Below, one piece after another: positions 44,724-53,158 of a stretch of DNA of 64,000 nt. This DNA comes from Paracoccaceae bacterium (lineage in GTDB: Bacteria; Pseudomonadota; Alphaproteobacteria; Rhodobacterales; Rhodobacteraceae), in assembly GCA_020637675.1 (NCBI GenBank), contig JACKKD010000002.1:806001-870000 (forward strand). Reading direction: 5' to 3'. Every line of letters starts with the position of its first letter. Position 1 is the stretch's first letter. A program made the position numbers and the translations under genes. The notes below the pieces were generated by a model that was not told where the DNA came from, did no database searches, and worked only from the letters and a program-made list of their open reading frames with translations.

Positions 44724-46541
44724 TTACCCCGCCCTGGCCTGCCGCTTCCTCTCGTGCGGGTCCAGAAACCGCTTCCGCATCCGCACGATCTTCGGCGTCA
44801 CCTCCACGAGTTCGTCGTCCTCGACATAGGCGATGGCCTCCTCGAGGCTCATGCGGACCGGCGGCGTCAGCCGTACCGCCTCGTCGGTGCCGCTTGCCCG
44901 GATGTTGGTCAGCTTCTTGCCCTTCAGGGGGTTCACCTCGAGGTCGTTGTCGCGGCTGTGCTCGCCGATGATCATGCCCTCGTAGACCTGTTCCTGCGCA
45001 CCGATGAAGAGACGCCCGCGCTCCTCGAGGTTCCAGAGCGCATAGGCGACGGAGATCCCGTTCTCCATCGAGATGAGGACGCCGACGCGGCGGCCCTCGA
45101 TCGGGCCCTTGTGCGGCGCCCAGCCGTGGAAGATGCGGTTGAGAACGCCGGTGCCGCGGGTGTCGGTCAGGAACTGGCCGTGGTAGCCGATGAGCCCGCG
45201 CGAGGGCACATGCGCCACGATGCGGGTCTTGCCGACGCCGGCCGGTTTCATCTCGACGAGTTCGCCTTTCCGCTGGCCGGTGATCTTGTCGATGACGACG
45301 CCGGAGTATTCGTCGTCCACGTCGACGATGACTTCCTCGATCGGCTCCAGCCGCTGGCCACCCTCCTCGCGGAAGATCACCCGGGGGCGGGAGATGGAAA
45401 GCTCGAAACCCTCGCGGCGCATGTTCTCGATGAGGACACCCATCTGCAGCTCGCCGCGCCCCGAGACGACGAATGCCTCGCCGCCCGGCGTGTCGGCGAC
45501 CTTTATGGCGACGTTCGACTCGGCCTCCTTCATCAGGCGCTCGCGGATCACGCGGGACTGGACCTTGGTGCCGTCGCGGCCCGCAAGGGGGCTGTCGTTG
45601 ATGCCGAAGGTGACGGAGATCGTCGGCGGGTCGATCGGCTGGGCGGGCAGGGGGATGTCGATCTCCGGCGCGCAGAGCGTGTCGGCGACGGTCGCCTTCG
45701 ACATGCCGGCCAGCGTGACGATGTCGCCCGCCTCCGCCACGTCCACCGCCGTTTGGGCGAGGCCGCGGAAGGCGAGGATCTTCGTCACCCGGAACTGCTC
45801 GATCCGCTCGCCCGCGCGGGAGAGCGCCTTCACCTGGTCGCCGACGCGCACGCGGCCGGATTCGATCCGCCCCGTAAGGATGCGGCCGATGAAGGGGTCG
45901 GCCGAAAGCGTGGTCGCCAGCATCCGGAAGGGCTTCTCCACATCCGCGATCTGGCGCGGCGCGGGGACATGGCGCACCACGAGATCGAAGAGCGCCGCGA
46001 GATCCTTCCTCGGTCCCGCCAGCGTCTCGTCCGCCCAACCGGAGCGGCCGGAGGCGTAGAGATGCGGGAAGTCGAGCTGCGCGTCGTCGGCGCCGAGGTT
46101 GGCGAAGAGGTCGAAGACCTCGTTCAGCGCCCGGTCCGGTTCGGCATCGGGCTTGTCCACCTTGTTCAGGACGACGATCGGACGCAAGCCAAGCGCCAGC
46201 GCCTTGGAGGTGACGAACTTCGTCTGCGGCATCGGCCCTTCGGCGGCATCGACCAGCAGCACGACGCCGTCCACCATCGACAGGATGCGCTCCACCTCGC
46301 CGCCGAAATCGGCGTGGCCGGGCGTGTCGACGATGTTGATGCGGGTGCCCTTCCATTCAACCGAGGTCGCCTTGGCAAGGATGGTGATACCCCGTTCGCG
46401 CTCGATGTCGTTGGAGTCCATCGCCCGTTCGGCCACCGCCTGGTTTTCCCGGAAGGCCCCGGACTGCTTGAGAAGCTCGTCGACCAGCGTGGTCTTGCCG
46501 TGGTCCACGTGAGCGATGATCGCGATGTTGCGAAGGTCCAT
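44724..46541 (-). CDS. typA: Translational GTPase TypA/BipA
   Basis: Ribosome-associated GTPase linked to 50S assembly and stress growth. 605 residues. G1 AHVDHGKTT, switch region ERERGITI, G3 DTPGHADFGGE, G4 LNKVDKPDA. C-terminal domain ends LDPHERKRQARAG. Start taken at MDLRNIAII, the family N-terminus; an ATG 12 bases upstream (MADF) is possible. Divergent from the radical-SAM gene. Confidence 0.96.
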   Translation of the reverse strand: MDLRNIAIIAHVDHGKTTLVDELLKQSGAFRENQAVAERAMDSNDIERERGITILAKATSVEWKGTRINIVDTPGHADFGGEVERILSMVDGVVLLVDAAEGPMPQTKFVTSKALALGLRPIVVLNKVDKPDAEPDRALNEVFDLFANLGADDAQLDFPHLYASGRSGWADETLAGPRKDLAALFDLVVRHVPAPRQIADVEKPFRMLATTLSADPFIGRILTGRIESGRVRVGDQVKALSRAGERIEQFRVTKILAFRGLAQTAVDVAEAGDIVTLAGMSKATVADTLCAPEIDIPLPAQPIDPPTISVTFGINDSPLAGRDGTKVQSRVIRERLMKEAESNVAIKVADTPGGEAFVVSGRGELQMGVLIENMRREGFELSISRPRVIFREEGGQRLEPIEEVIVDVDDEYSGVVIDKITGQRKGELVEMKPAGVGKTRIVAHVPSRGLIGYHGQFLTDTRGTGVLNRIFHGWAPHKGPIEGRRVGVLISMENGISVAYALWNLEERGRLFIGAQEQVYEGMIIGEHSRDNDLEVNPLKGKKLTNIRASGTDEAVRLTPPVRMSLEEAIAYVEDDELVEVTPKIVRMRKRFLDPHERKRQARAG

Positions 46542-46711
46542 GAAGTCCGCCATTTCCTGAAGTTGTGGCCAGATAGAGGAAAACCGGCGCGAAGGCCAGC
46601 GCCAATCCGGAGGCACTGGTCAGGACGCGACGGGTGCCAGCGGCATTTGGTCGCCTTGCCGCCCCCCGGGCGCGGGACCGCTAATCGCATCCTCGCATCG
46701 GGAAATCCGCC

Positions 46712-47914
46712 TTGGCCACCACCCAACCCTTCAACGTCATGACCAAGCCCGCGGGACCCTTCTGCAACATCGACTGCAGCTATTGCTACTACACGGAAAA
46801 GACGGGTCTCTATCCCGACACCGCGAAGTTCCGGATGCCGGACGAGGTGCTCGAGCGCTATACGCGCGCGCACGTCGCTGCCCAGGCCGCGGCGGGTCTG
46901 AACGAGGTGACCTTCTACTGGCAGGGGGGCGAGCCGACCGTGCTCGGCATCGACTTCTTTCGCCGCGCGCTGGCCGTGCAGGCGGCCCATCGGCCGGGCG
47001 GCATGACGATTCGCAACGCCATGCAGACGAACGGAACCCTGATCGACGCCGACTGGGCAGCGTTCCTCGCCGCGAACGGGTTCCTCGTGGGTCTCTCGCT
47101 CGACGGCCCGAAGGCGCTCCATGACCGTTACCGGCGCGACCGCGCCGGCCGGCCCACGCACGACGCGGTGCTGCGCGGTCTCGGCCATCTGCTCGACTCC
47201 GGGGTCGAGACGAACATCCTCGCCACGGTCCACAGCGCCAACGTCATCAAGCCGAAGGAGGTCTACCGCTTCCTCGCCGGGCTCGGCGTGCCCTGGCTAC
47301 AGTTCATTCCGGTGGTGGAGCGGTCCGGGGCTTCGGGGCGCCTGAGCGGACCGCCCCAGATCGACACCGATGCCGCCGCCTCCGTCACCCGCTGGAGCGT
47401 CAGCCCCGCAGCCTACGGCAAGTTTCTCTGCGATGTCTTCGACCTCTGGCACCGGCGCGACGTGGGGCGGATATCGGTCCAGCATTTCGACGTGATGCTC
47501 GGCATTCTCCTTGGCGGGCCGGCGTCGCTCTGCGTCTTCGCGGAGCACTGCGGCGGGGGACTCGCGCTCGAACACAACGGCGACGTCTATGCCTGCGATC
47601 ACTACGTCTATCCCGAGTACCGCTTGGGCAACCTGATGCGGGACGACCTCGGCGACCTTGCGTCCGCGCCGGCGCAGCGCGCCTTCGGGGCGATGAAGAG
47701 CGGATCGCTGCCCCGCCAGTGCCGCGAATGCCGGTTCCGCCGTGCCTGCCACGGCGGCTGCCCCAAGCACCGCTTCGCGGTCACGCGCGACGGCGAGGCG
47801 GGGCTCAACTACCTCTGCGCGGCCTACCGCCGCTTTCTCGCCCATGCCGGTCCGCGGCTGTCCGAGATTGCGGCTCGTGTGGCGACCGGTGCGCCGCCGC
47901 AGCCGCCGCGATGA
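46712..47914 (+). CDS. Anaerobic sulfatase-maturating-type radical SAM enzyme
   Basis: 400-residue radical SAM/SPASM enzyme. The [4Fe-4S] motif CX3CX2C is Cys18-Cys22-Cys25 (CNIDCSYCYY). SPASM cysteines occur around HCGGGLALEHNGDVYACDH and RQCRECRFRRACHGGCPKHR. Family members convert Cys or Ser to formylglycine in sulfatases. No sulfatase gene is in the window, so the substrate is unknown. Start uncertain: TTG 46712 keeps a conserved PFNVM, while ATG 46739 is also possible. Confidence 0.9.
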   Translation: MATTQPFNVMTKPAGPFCNIDCSYCYYTEKTGLYPDTAKFRMPDEVLERYTRAHVAAQAAAGLNEVTFYWQGGEPTVLGIDFFRRALAVQAAHRPGGMTIRNAMQTNGTLIDADWAAFLAANGFLVGLSLDGPKALHDRYRRDRAGRPTHDAVLRGLGHLLDSGVETNILATVHSANVIKPKEVYRFLAGLGVPWLQFIPVVERSGASGRLSGPPQIDTDAAASVTRWSVSPAAYGKFLCDVFDLWHRRDVGRISVQHFDVMLGILLGGPASLCVFAEHCGGGLALEHNGDVYACDHYVYPEYRLGNLMRDDLGDLASAPAQRAFGAMKSGSLPRQCRECRFRRACHGGCPKHRFAVTRDGEAGLNYLCAAYRRFLAHAGPRLSEIAARVATGAPPQPPR

Positions 47915-47929
47915 CGGGGCGCGGGACGC

Positions 47930-48532
47930 TCAGGTGGCGACGTAGCGGTCGCGCCGGTGGTTCACCGCGATGACGAGGTTCACGACGAGGGCGCCAAGGG
48001 CGGAAATGGCCACCGTGACCGCGTCGCGCAGGGCGAGCGCGATGGCGAAGATCACCAGATCGACCAGGAGTTGCGTCCAGCCGGCACGGAAACCGGTCTT
48101 GTCCTGAAGATAGAGAGCCACGATGCCGACGCCGCCGAGGCTCGCCCCGTGACGGAAGAGCGCGAGCAGCGCCGAGCCCGAGATCGCACCGAAGAGCACC
48201 GCGCCCACAACGGGGTCGAGATGGGCGAAATCCACCCAGCGCGGGAAAAGCATGACCAGGCCCGACATGAGGCCGACGGCGAGGAAGGTCTTGAGCACGA
48301 AGACGGCGCCGATCCGGCGGTAGCCGAGCCAGTAGAACGGCAGGTTGACCACGAAGAAGACCGGGCCGAACCCCCAGCCGGTGGCGTAGGAGATGAGGAC
48401 CGCGAGGCCCGCCGTCTGGCCCGTCACGAGGCCGAGATGGGTGAGGATGGTGATGGCGAAAGCCGCCATGCCGGCGCCGTAGGCAATCCCCTGGGCGTCT
48501 TCGAGCAGGCTGTGGCGGTTCGGATCGGTCAT
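47930..48532 (-). CDS. YitT family membrane protein
   Basis: 200 residues with five predicted membrane segments and the YitT pattern GLVTGQTAGLAVLISYATGW, FFVVNLPFYWLGYRRIG and RHGASLGGVGIVALYLQDKTG. It lacks the C-terminal DUF2179 domain found in some family members. Function unknown. It lies 15 bases from the convergent radical-SAM gene. Confidence 0.9.
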   Translation of the reverse strand: MTDPNRHSLLEDAQGIAYGAGMAAFAITILTHLGLVTGQTAGLAVLISYATGWGFGPVFFVVNLPFYWLGYRRIGAVFVLKTFLAVGLMSGLVMLFPRWVDFAHLDPVVGAVLFGAISGSALLALFRHGASLGGVGIVALYLQDKTGFRAGWTQLLVDLVIFAIALALRDAVTVAISALGALVVNLVIAVNHRRDRYVAT

Positions 48533-48590
48533 GGCGGGGACATGCGCGAAATCGGAGCGGAGGTCCAGAGGCCGTGATCGGGCTTCTTCA

Positions 48591-48635
48591 CGGGGAAATT
48601 CCCCGGGAGGGTCCGGGAGGGCAGTGCCCTCCCGG
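48591..48635. terminator. Tandem hairpins downstream of icd
   Basis: CGGGGAA-A-TTCCCCG (48591-48605) and CCGGGAGGGC-AGT-GCCCTCCCGG (48613-48635) are two adjacent perfect dyads between icd and the YitT gene. No long U-run on either strand. Likely 3'-end or stabilising structures for the icd mRNA. Confidence 0.6.
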
Positions 48636-48673
48636 CGGGTCGCGCCCCTGACCTGATCCGGGGCAAAACCGGC

Positions 48674-49885
48674 TCAGGCCAGCGCCTTGTTCAGGTATTC
48701 GTCGACCTTCTCGAGGTAGCCCATCGTCGTCAGCCATTTCTGGTCCGGTCCGACGAGGAGGGCGAGGTCCTTGGTCATGAAGCCGTCCTCGACCGTCTGC
48801 ACGCAGACCCTTTCCAGCGTCTCGGCGAAGCGGGCGAGTGCCGCGTTGCCGTCGAGCTTGGCGCGGTGCTTGAGCCCGCCGGTCCAGGCGTAGATCGAGG
48901 CGATGGAATTGGTCGACGTCGCCTTGCCCTGCTGGTGCTGGCGGTAGTGGCGCGTGACCGTGCCGTGGGCGGCTTCGGCCTCGACGATCTTGCCGTCCGG
49001 CGTCATCAGGACGCTGGTCATCAGGCCGAGCGATCCGAAGCCCTGCGCCACGGTGTCGGACTGCACGTCGCCGTCGTAGTTCTTGCAGGCCCAGACATAG
49101 CCGCCGGACCATTTCAGCGCGGAGGCGACCATGTCGTCGATCAGCCGGTGTTCGTAGGTGATGCCCTTCTTCTTGAACTCGGCTTCGAACTCCTCCTCGT
49201 AGACCTTCTGGAAGAGGTCCTTGAAGCGCCCGTCATAGGCCTTGAGGATGGTGTTCTTGGTGGAAAGGTAGACCGGCCAGCCGAGGTTCAGGCCATAGTT
49301 CAGCGAGGCCCGCGCGAAGTCGAGGATCGAGGCGTCGAGGTTGTACATGCCCATGGCGACGCCAGCGCCCGGCGCGTCGTATATCTCGCGCTCGATCACG
49401 GTGCCGTCCTCGCCCGTGAATTTCATCGTCAGCTTGCCCTTCCCGGGAAAAAGGAAGTCGGTCGCCTTGTACTGGTCGCCGAAGGCGTGGCGGCCGACGA
49501 CGATGGGCCTGGTCCAGCCCGGCACGAGGCGGGGCACGTTGCGGCAGATGATCGGCTGGCGGAAGATCACGCCGCCGAGGATGTTGCGGATCGTGCCGTT
49601 GGGGCTCTTCCACATCTGCTTGAGCTTGAATTCCTCAACCCGCGCCTCGTCGGGGGTGATCGTCGCGCATTTCACCGCGACGCCCACCTCCCGCGTCTTC
49701 ATCGCCGCGTCCACCGTCACCTGGTCGTCGGTGCGGTCGCGCTCCTCGATGCCGAGGTCGTAGTAGAGAAGGTCGATGTCGAGATAGGGCAGGATCAGCT
49801 TCTTCTTGATGAAGTCCCAGATGATCCGGGTCATCTCGTCGCCGTCCATCTCGACGACGGGATTCGCGACCTTGATCTTCGACAT
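48674..49885 (-). CDS. icd: Isocitrate dehydrogenase (NADP), eukaryote-like type
   Basis: Oxidises isocitrate to 2-oxoglutarate in the TCA cycle. 403 residues, of the type II eukaryote-like dimeric class: KVANPVVEMDGDEMTRIIWDFIKKKLI, KSPNGTIRNILGG, KNYDGDVQSDTVAQGFGSLGLMTS, TVTRHYRQHQQGKATSTNSIA. NADP preference is a family inference. ATG 49885; the stop lies among hairpins. It is not part of a visible operon. Confidence 0.97.
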   Translation of the reverse strand: MSKIKVANPVVEMDGDEMTRIIWDFIKKKLILPYLDIDLLYYDLGIEERDRTDDQVTVDAAMKTREVGVAVKCATITPDEARVEEFKLKQMWKSPNGTIRNILGGVIFRQPIICRNVPRLVPGWTRPIVVGRHAFGDQYKATDFLFPGKGKLTMKFTGEDGTVIEREIYDAPGAGVAMGMYNLDASILDFARASLNYGLNLGWPVYLSTKNTILKAYDGRFKDLFQKVYEEEFEAEFKKKGITYEHRLIDDMVASALKWSGGYVWACKNYDGDVQSDTVAQGFGSLGLMTSVLMTPDGKIVEAEAAHGTVTRHYRQHQQGKATSTNSIASIYAWTGGLKHRAKLDGNAALARFAETLERVCVQTVEDGFMTKDLALLVGPDQKWLTTMGYLEKVDEYLNKALA

Positions 49886-49987
49886 TTGGGTTCTCCGCCT
49901 TCGGTTGACTTGCTGGTGCGCGTCATAGCGGAAATCGCGGCACCGGGAAAGATGGTATGCGGTTGTATACAGAAATTGCCCGCGGGT

Positions 49988-50977
49988 TCAGAAGAGCCAA
50001 CGCCCGAGCGGCGTCGGCAGCAGCACGAGCCCGATTGCCGCCGCGCCGGCAAAGCCCGCGAGCCCGAGCGCGATCGAGCCGAGATCGAAGGGCGAGATCC
50101 GCAGCAGGACGGCCAGCACGAGGACATGCAGGAGATAGACCGCCATCGACAGGTCCGCCGCGAGGCGGGTGGTCGCCGTGCCCGACACCGGCCTGAGGAG
50201 CGCGACCGCAATCAGGGGCACGGCGACGTAAAGCTGCTGGCCGCCCGCGAAGCCGCCTGCCTCGGCCGCGAGCCCGAGCACGGCGGCGGCCAGCGCGGTG
50301 AGGCCGAGCCAGAAGGGCTCCGCGCCCGCCGCTGCGAGAGCCATGCCGAAGAAGACCGCCGGCACGTAGCCGAAAAAGACCTCGATGCCCGGCGCAAGGC
50401 TGGCCGGGTCGACGAGGAAGAGCCAGAGGCCGGTGCCGACCGCCGCGAACGGCAGGGCGACAGACGGCCGTGCGGTCCCCGGCCAGGCGCGGCGCACGGC
50501 GGCAACCGCAAGCGAGGCCAGGAAGGCGAAGGGCAGGAACCAGAGCGGCCCCATGGTGCCCGCGGGCGGGAACCATCCGGCGATCGCCGGCAGGAGCGGC
50601 TCGTGCGTCGCGGCGGCATCGGCGAGCCTGAGACCGAGGTAGACGGCCGCCCAGAGGAGGAAGGGCCGCAGGAGCCTTCCGGCCCGGCGGCGAACGAGCG
50701 AATCGAAGCCGCCCCGGTCGGCACCCGCCATGGCGAGAAGCCCGAGCGTCGCGGCAAAGATGCCGAGGGCCGCGGGCATCAGCGCGCCGCCGGGGGCCTT
50801 GGCGTGAAAGAGCACGATGACGAGGGCCGCGGCGAGCCGGAGCAGGTCGAGCCCCGCGTTGCGGCCGGCCCCGGCGTCGAGCCGCGCCGCCGGCGACCGG
50901 CCGGCGCCATCGGCGCGCCCGAGGCGAAGTGCAGTTCCGTCCAATGCGACCTCCGTGCGCCGCCCGCCGAGGCCCAC
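49988..50977 (-). CDS. Acyltransferase family 3 membrane protein
   Basis: 329-residue integral membrane protein of the acyltransferase-3 (OafA-like) group: GRNAGLDLLRLAAALVIVLFHAKAPGG at the start, GPLWFLPFAFLASLAV later, and about ten hydrophobic segments. Such enzymes O-acylate surface sugars. The first ~35 residues are low complexity, so the true start may be nearer GLDLLRLAAA. Substrate unknown. Confidence 0.75.
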   Translation of the reverse strand: MGLGGRRTEVALDGTALRLGRADGAGRSPAARLDAGAGRNAGLDLLRLAAALVIVLFHAKAPGGALMPAALGIFAATLGLLAMAGADRGGFDSLVRRRAGRLLRPFLLWAAVYLGLRLADAAATHEPLLPAIAGWFPPAGTMGPLWFLPFAFLASLAVAAVRRAWPGTARPSVALPFAAVGTGLWLFLVDPASLAPGIEVFFGYVPAVFFGMALAAAGAEPFWLGLTALAAAVLGLAAEAGGFAGGQQLYVAVPLIAVALLRPVSGTATTRLAADLSMAVYLLHVLVLAVLLRISPFDLGSIALGLAGFAGAAAIGLVLLPTPLGRWLF

Positions 50978-51024
50978 CCGGGCGCGAGACTAGCCGAGAC
51001 CCGCCCGCGGGAACAACGACAAAT

Positions 51025-51624
51025 TCAGCCGAAGAAGGGTGCTATCCGGGCGCGGACATGGGCCCAGAGCGCCGGCGCGCCGCGCGCGACCTTGACGCCG
51101 ACGCGGCTTTCGACCTGATCGAGCGTGACGTTGTAGTCCGTCCAGCTTCCGCCCCCGGCGGCGTGGTTCAGGAGGACCGGCTGAACCCTGTCGAGCGCCT
51201 TGGCGAAGATCGAGTCGGGTGTCGCGGCTGCTTCGAACTCCTCCCAGAGCGCGCGGAGGTCGCGGCCGATCTCGGGGGGAAGGAGGCCGAAGATCCGGTC
51301 TGCCGCCGCCGTTTCGGCGGCGCGCGTCGCCTCGGACCCGTGCGCCTGCCCGTTCGCGCAATGGATCGGCACGTCGCCCACGTCGATTTCCACAAGATCG
51401 TGCAGGATCAGCATTCGGATGACCCGGTCGATCGAGACGTCGGGGCCGGCCTGGTCGGCCAGCACCAGCGCGTGGAGCGCGAGGTGCCAGGAATGCTCGC
51501 CCGAGTTTTCGCGGCGCGAGCCGTCGGCGAGCGGCGTTGCACGCAGGACCTGCTTCAGCCGGTCGGCTTCGAGGAGGAACGCGACCTGGGCGTCGAGGCG
51601 GGCGAATGCGTCCGGCGGGGTCAT
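51025..51624 (-). CDS. HD domain phosphohydrolase (HDDC2/YfbR-like)
   Basis: 199 residues with the HD metal site: NSGEHSWHLALHAL (His and Trp side), MLILHDLVEIDVGDVPIHC (His-Asp pair) and a downstream aspartate. This arrangement resembles HDDC2/YfbR-type nucleotidases acting on 5'-nucleotides. Start ATG overlaps the stop of the small gene upstream (51621-51860), which implies coupling. Confidence 0.88.
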   Translation of the reverse strand: MTPPDAFARLDAQVAFLLEADRLKQVLRATPLADGSRRENSGEHSWHLALHALVLADQAGPDVSIDRVIRMLILHDLVEIDVGDVPIHCANGQAHGSEATRAAETAAADRIFGLLPPEIGRDLRALWEEFEAAATPDSIFAKALDRVQPVLLNHAAGGGSWTDYNVTLDQVESRVGVKVARGAPALWAHVRARIAPFFG

Positions 51625-51860
51625 TCCCCGGCCGCTGCCGCCGCGCCGCGGGCGCGCCGGAGCTTCGTGGCGAGGAAGGCGCGCGCCTTGGCCTCCGCCC
51701 GCTGGGCGCGGATGGCGGCCATGTAGGCTTCCTGCAGCGCCGAGGAGGAGGCCTCGACGATCTTGTTGATTTCGTTGACGATCGATTCGTCGCCCGTCTC
51801 GGCCACGGCCTTCAGCACGTCCTGGGCGAGCGCGATGCCAAGCTCCTCGGTCGTGGGCAT
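51621..51860 (-). CDS. Small conserved helical protein, unknown
   Basis: 79-residue protein beginning MPTTEELGIALAQDVLKAV, strongly helical with acidic first half (ETGDESIVNEINKIVEASSSALQEAYMAAI) and a basic alanine-rich C-terminus (FLATKLRRARGAAAAAG). No family recognised with confidence. It starts 4 bases after the hydrolase stop and its stop overlaps the HD gene start, so it is likely a real member of a three-gene unit. Confidence 0.6.
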   Translation of the reverse strand: MPTTEELGIALAQDVLKAVAETGDESIVNEINKIVEASSSALQEAYMAAIRAQRAEAKARAFLATKLRRARGAAAAAGE

Positions 51861-51864
51861 GGGA

Positions 51865-52524
51865 TCACCGCGTCTGTTCGCCGAGCCGGCGGCGGACGTA
51901 GTCCTGCACATGGCCGATCAGCGGCACCATGTGCTCCGCCTCGTTCTCGAAGAAATGCCCCGCGCCCTCGATCTGTTGGTGCGTGACGGTGATGCCCCTC
52001 TGTTCGCGCAGCTTGCCGACGAGGTTCGCCGTATCCTTCGGCGGCGCCACCCGGTCGGCGGTGCCATTGATGATGAGTCCCGAGGAGGGGCAGGGGGCGA
52101 GGAAGGAAAAGTCGTACATGTTCGCCGGCGGCGAGACCGAGACGAAGCCGGTGATCTCCGGCCGGCGCATGAGAAGCTGCATCCCGATCCAGGCGCCGAA
52201 GGAGAAGCCCGCGACCCAGCAGTGCTTGGAGTTGGGGTTGAGCGCCTGCAGATAGTCGAGCGCCGAGGCCGCGTCGGACAGCTCGCCGATGCCCTGGTCG
52301 TATTCGCCCTGGCTGCGGCCGACGCCGCGGAAGTTGAACCTGAGCACGGTGAAGCCGAGCTCGTGGAAGGCATAATGGAGCCGGTGCACCACGCGGTTGT
52401 TCATCGTGCCGCCGAACTGGGGGTGCGGGTGCAGGATGATGGCGATGGGCGCGTCGGGCTGTTTCTGCGGGTGGTAGCGGCCTTCGAGCCGGCCTTCGGG
52501 GCCGGCAAAGATCACTTCGGGCAT
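51865..52524 (-). CDS. Alpha/beta hydrolase
   Basis: 219 residues, short dienelactone-hydrolase-like alpha/beta hydrolase. The nucleophile elbow GFSFGAW places Ser108, with Asp157 (NGTADRV) and His190 (GAGHFF) as the rest of the triad. LHPHPQFGGTMNNRVV and FNFRGVGRSQGEYDQG mark a family often annotated as CocE/NonD- or YqiA-like. Native substrate unknown. First of three minus-strand genes (hydrolase, small protein, HD). Confidence 0.9.
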   Translation of the reverse strand: MPEVIFAGPEGRLEGRYHPQKQPDAPIAIILHPHPQFGGTMNNRVVHRLHYAFHELGFTVLRFNFRGVGRSQGEYDQGIGELSDAASALDYLQALNPNSKHCWVAGFSFGAWIGMQLLMRRPEITGFVSVSPPANMYDFSFLAPCPSSGLIINGTADRVAPPKDTANLVGKLREQRGITVTHQQIEGAGHFFENEAEHMVPLIGHVQDYVRRRLGEQTR

Positions 52525-52579
52525 CGCCTGTCTTCTCTCGTGCGGGGGCCTCGCGCCGTCGATTTTGGCAGAGCCATTC

Positions 52580-52608
52580 TTGACGATTTCGCTCAGGCAC
52601 CCTAGAAC
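52580..52608 (+). promoter_or_regulatory. Putative iscR-suf promoter
   Basis: TTGACG (52580-52585) and TAGAAC (52603-52608), spacer 17 bases, about 92 bases upstream of the iscR ATG. The -10 element lies inside the iron-control palindrome described next. Confidence 0.6.
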
Positions 52609-52617
52609 TGTTCTAAA
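52601..52617. promoter_or_regulatory. Irr/ICE-type iron-control box over the suf -10
   Basis: CCTAGAACTGTTCTAAA contains the perfect 13-bp dyad TAGAAC-T-GTTCTA and fits the known alphaproteobacterial Irr (ICE) consensus TTTAGAA-YNR-TTCTAAA at 15 of 17 positions. It overlaps the -10 element of the suf promoter, so binding would block transcription. That Irr binds it is an inference from the motif. Confidence 0.7.
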
Positions 52618-52699
52618 CGCCGGCGAAGGCCGGCAATCGGGTGGCAAGGAGTTAAGCGCGCTTGCCCCCCGCGTCAATGTCTTTGCGGGTGGACCGGCC

Positions 52700-53158
52700 A
52701 TGAAACTCTCGACCAAGGGTCGCTATGCGATGGTGGCGCTCGCCGATCTGGCGACGGTGGGAGACGACCAGCTTACCTCGCTCGCCGCGATCTCCAAGCG
52801 CCAGGACCTTTCGCTGCCCTATCTCGAACAGCTTTTCGTGAAGCTGCGTCGTGCCGGGCTGGTGGAATCGGTGCGCGGGCCGGGTGGCGGCTACAAGCTG
52901 GCCCGCGACCCCGCCGACATCCGGGTGAGCGAGGTGCTGGAGGCGGTGGACGAAACGGTCAGCGCGCTGCACACCGGGGCCGGCGCGACCGGCGGCGTGT
53001 CGGGAAGCCGCGCGCAGTCGATGACCAACCGGCTCTGGGAAGGGCTCTCTGCCCATGTCTATGTCTTCCTGCACCAGACGCGGCTGTCCGACGTGATCGG
53101 CAACACGCTGAAACCCTGCCCGGCGGTGCCGGCGCTTTTCCAGCTGGTGGACGAATGA
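52700..53158 (+). CDS. iscR: Rrf2-family regulator IscR, single-cysteine type
   Basis: 152-residue Rrf2 regulator of Fe-S genes. Winged helix-turn-helix at the N-terminus (MKLSTKGRYAMVALADLA, LSLPYLEQLFVKLRRAGLVESVRGPGGGY). The three cluster cysteines of classical IscR (E. coli positions 92, 98, 104) are absent: the region reads ETVSALHTGAGATGGVSGSR. The only cysteine is Cys140 near the C-terminus. A single-cysteine IscR that still binds a cluster is known from Rhodobacter sphaeroides. First gene of the suf operon; its stop overlaps the desulfurase start. Confidence 0.92.
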   Translation: MKLSTKGRYAMVALADLATVGDDQLTSLAAISKRQDLSLPYLEQLFVKLRRAGLVESVRGPGGGYKLARDPADIRVSEVLEAVDETVSALHTGAGATGGVSGSRAQSMTNRLWEGLSAHVYVFLHQTRLSDVIGNTLKPCPAVPALFQLVDE

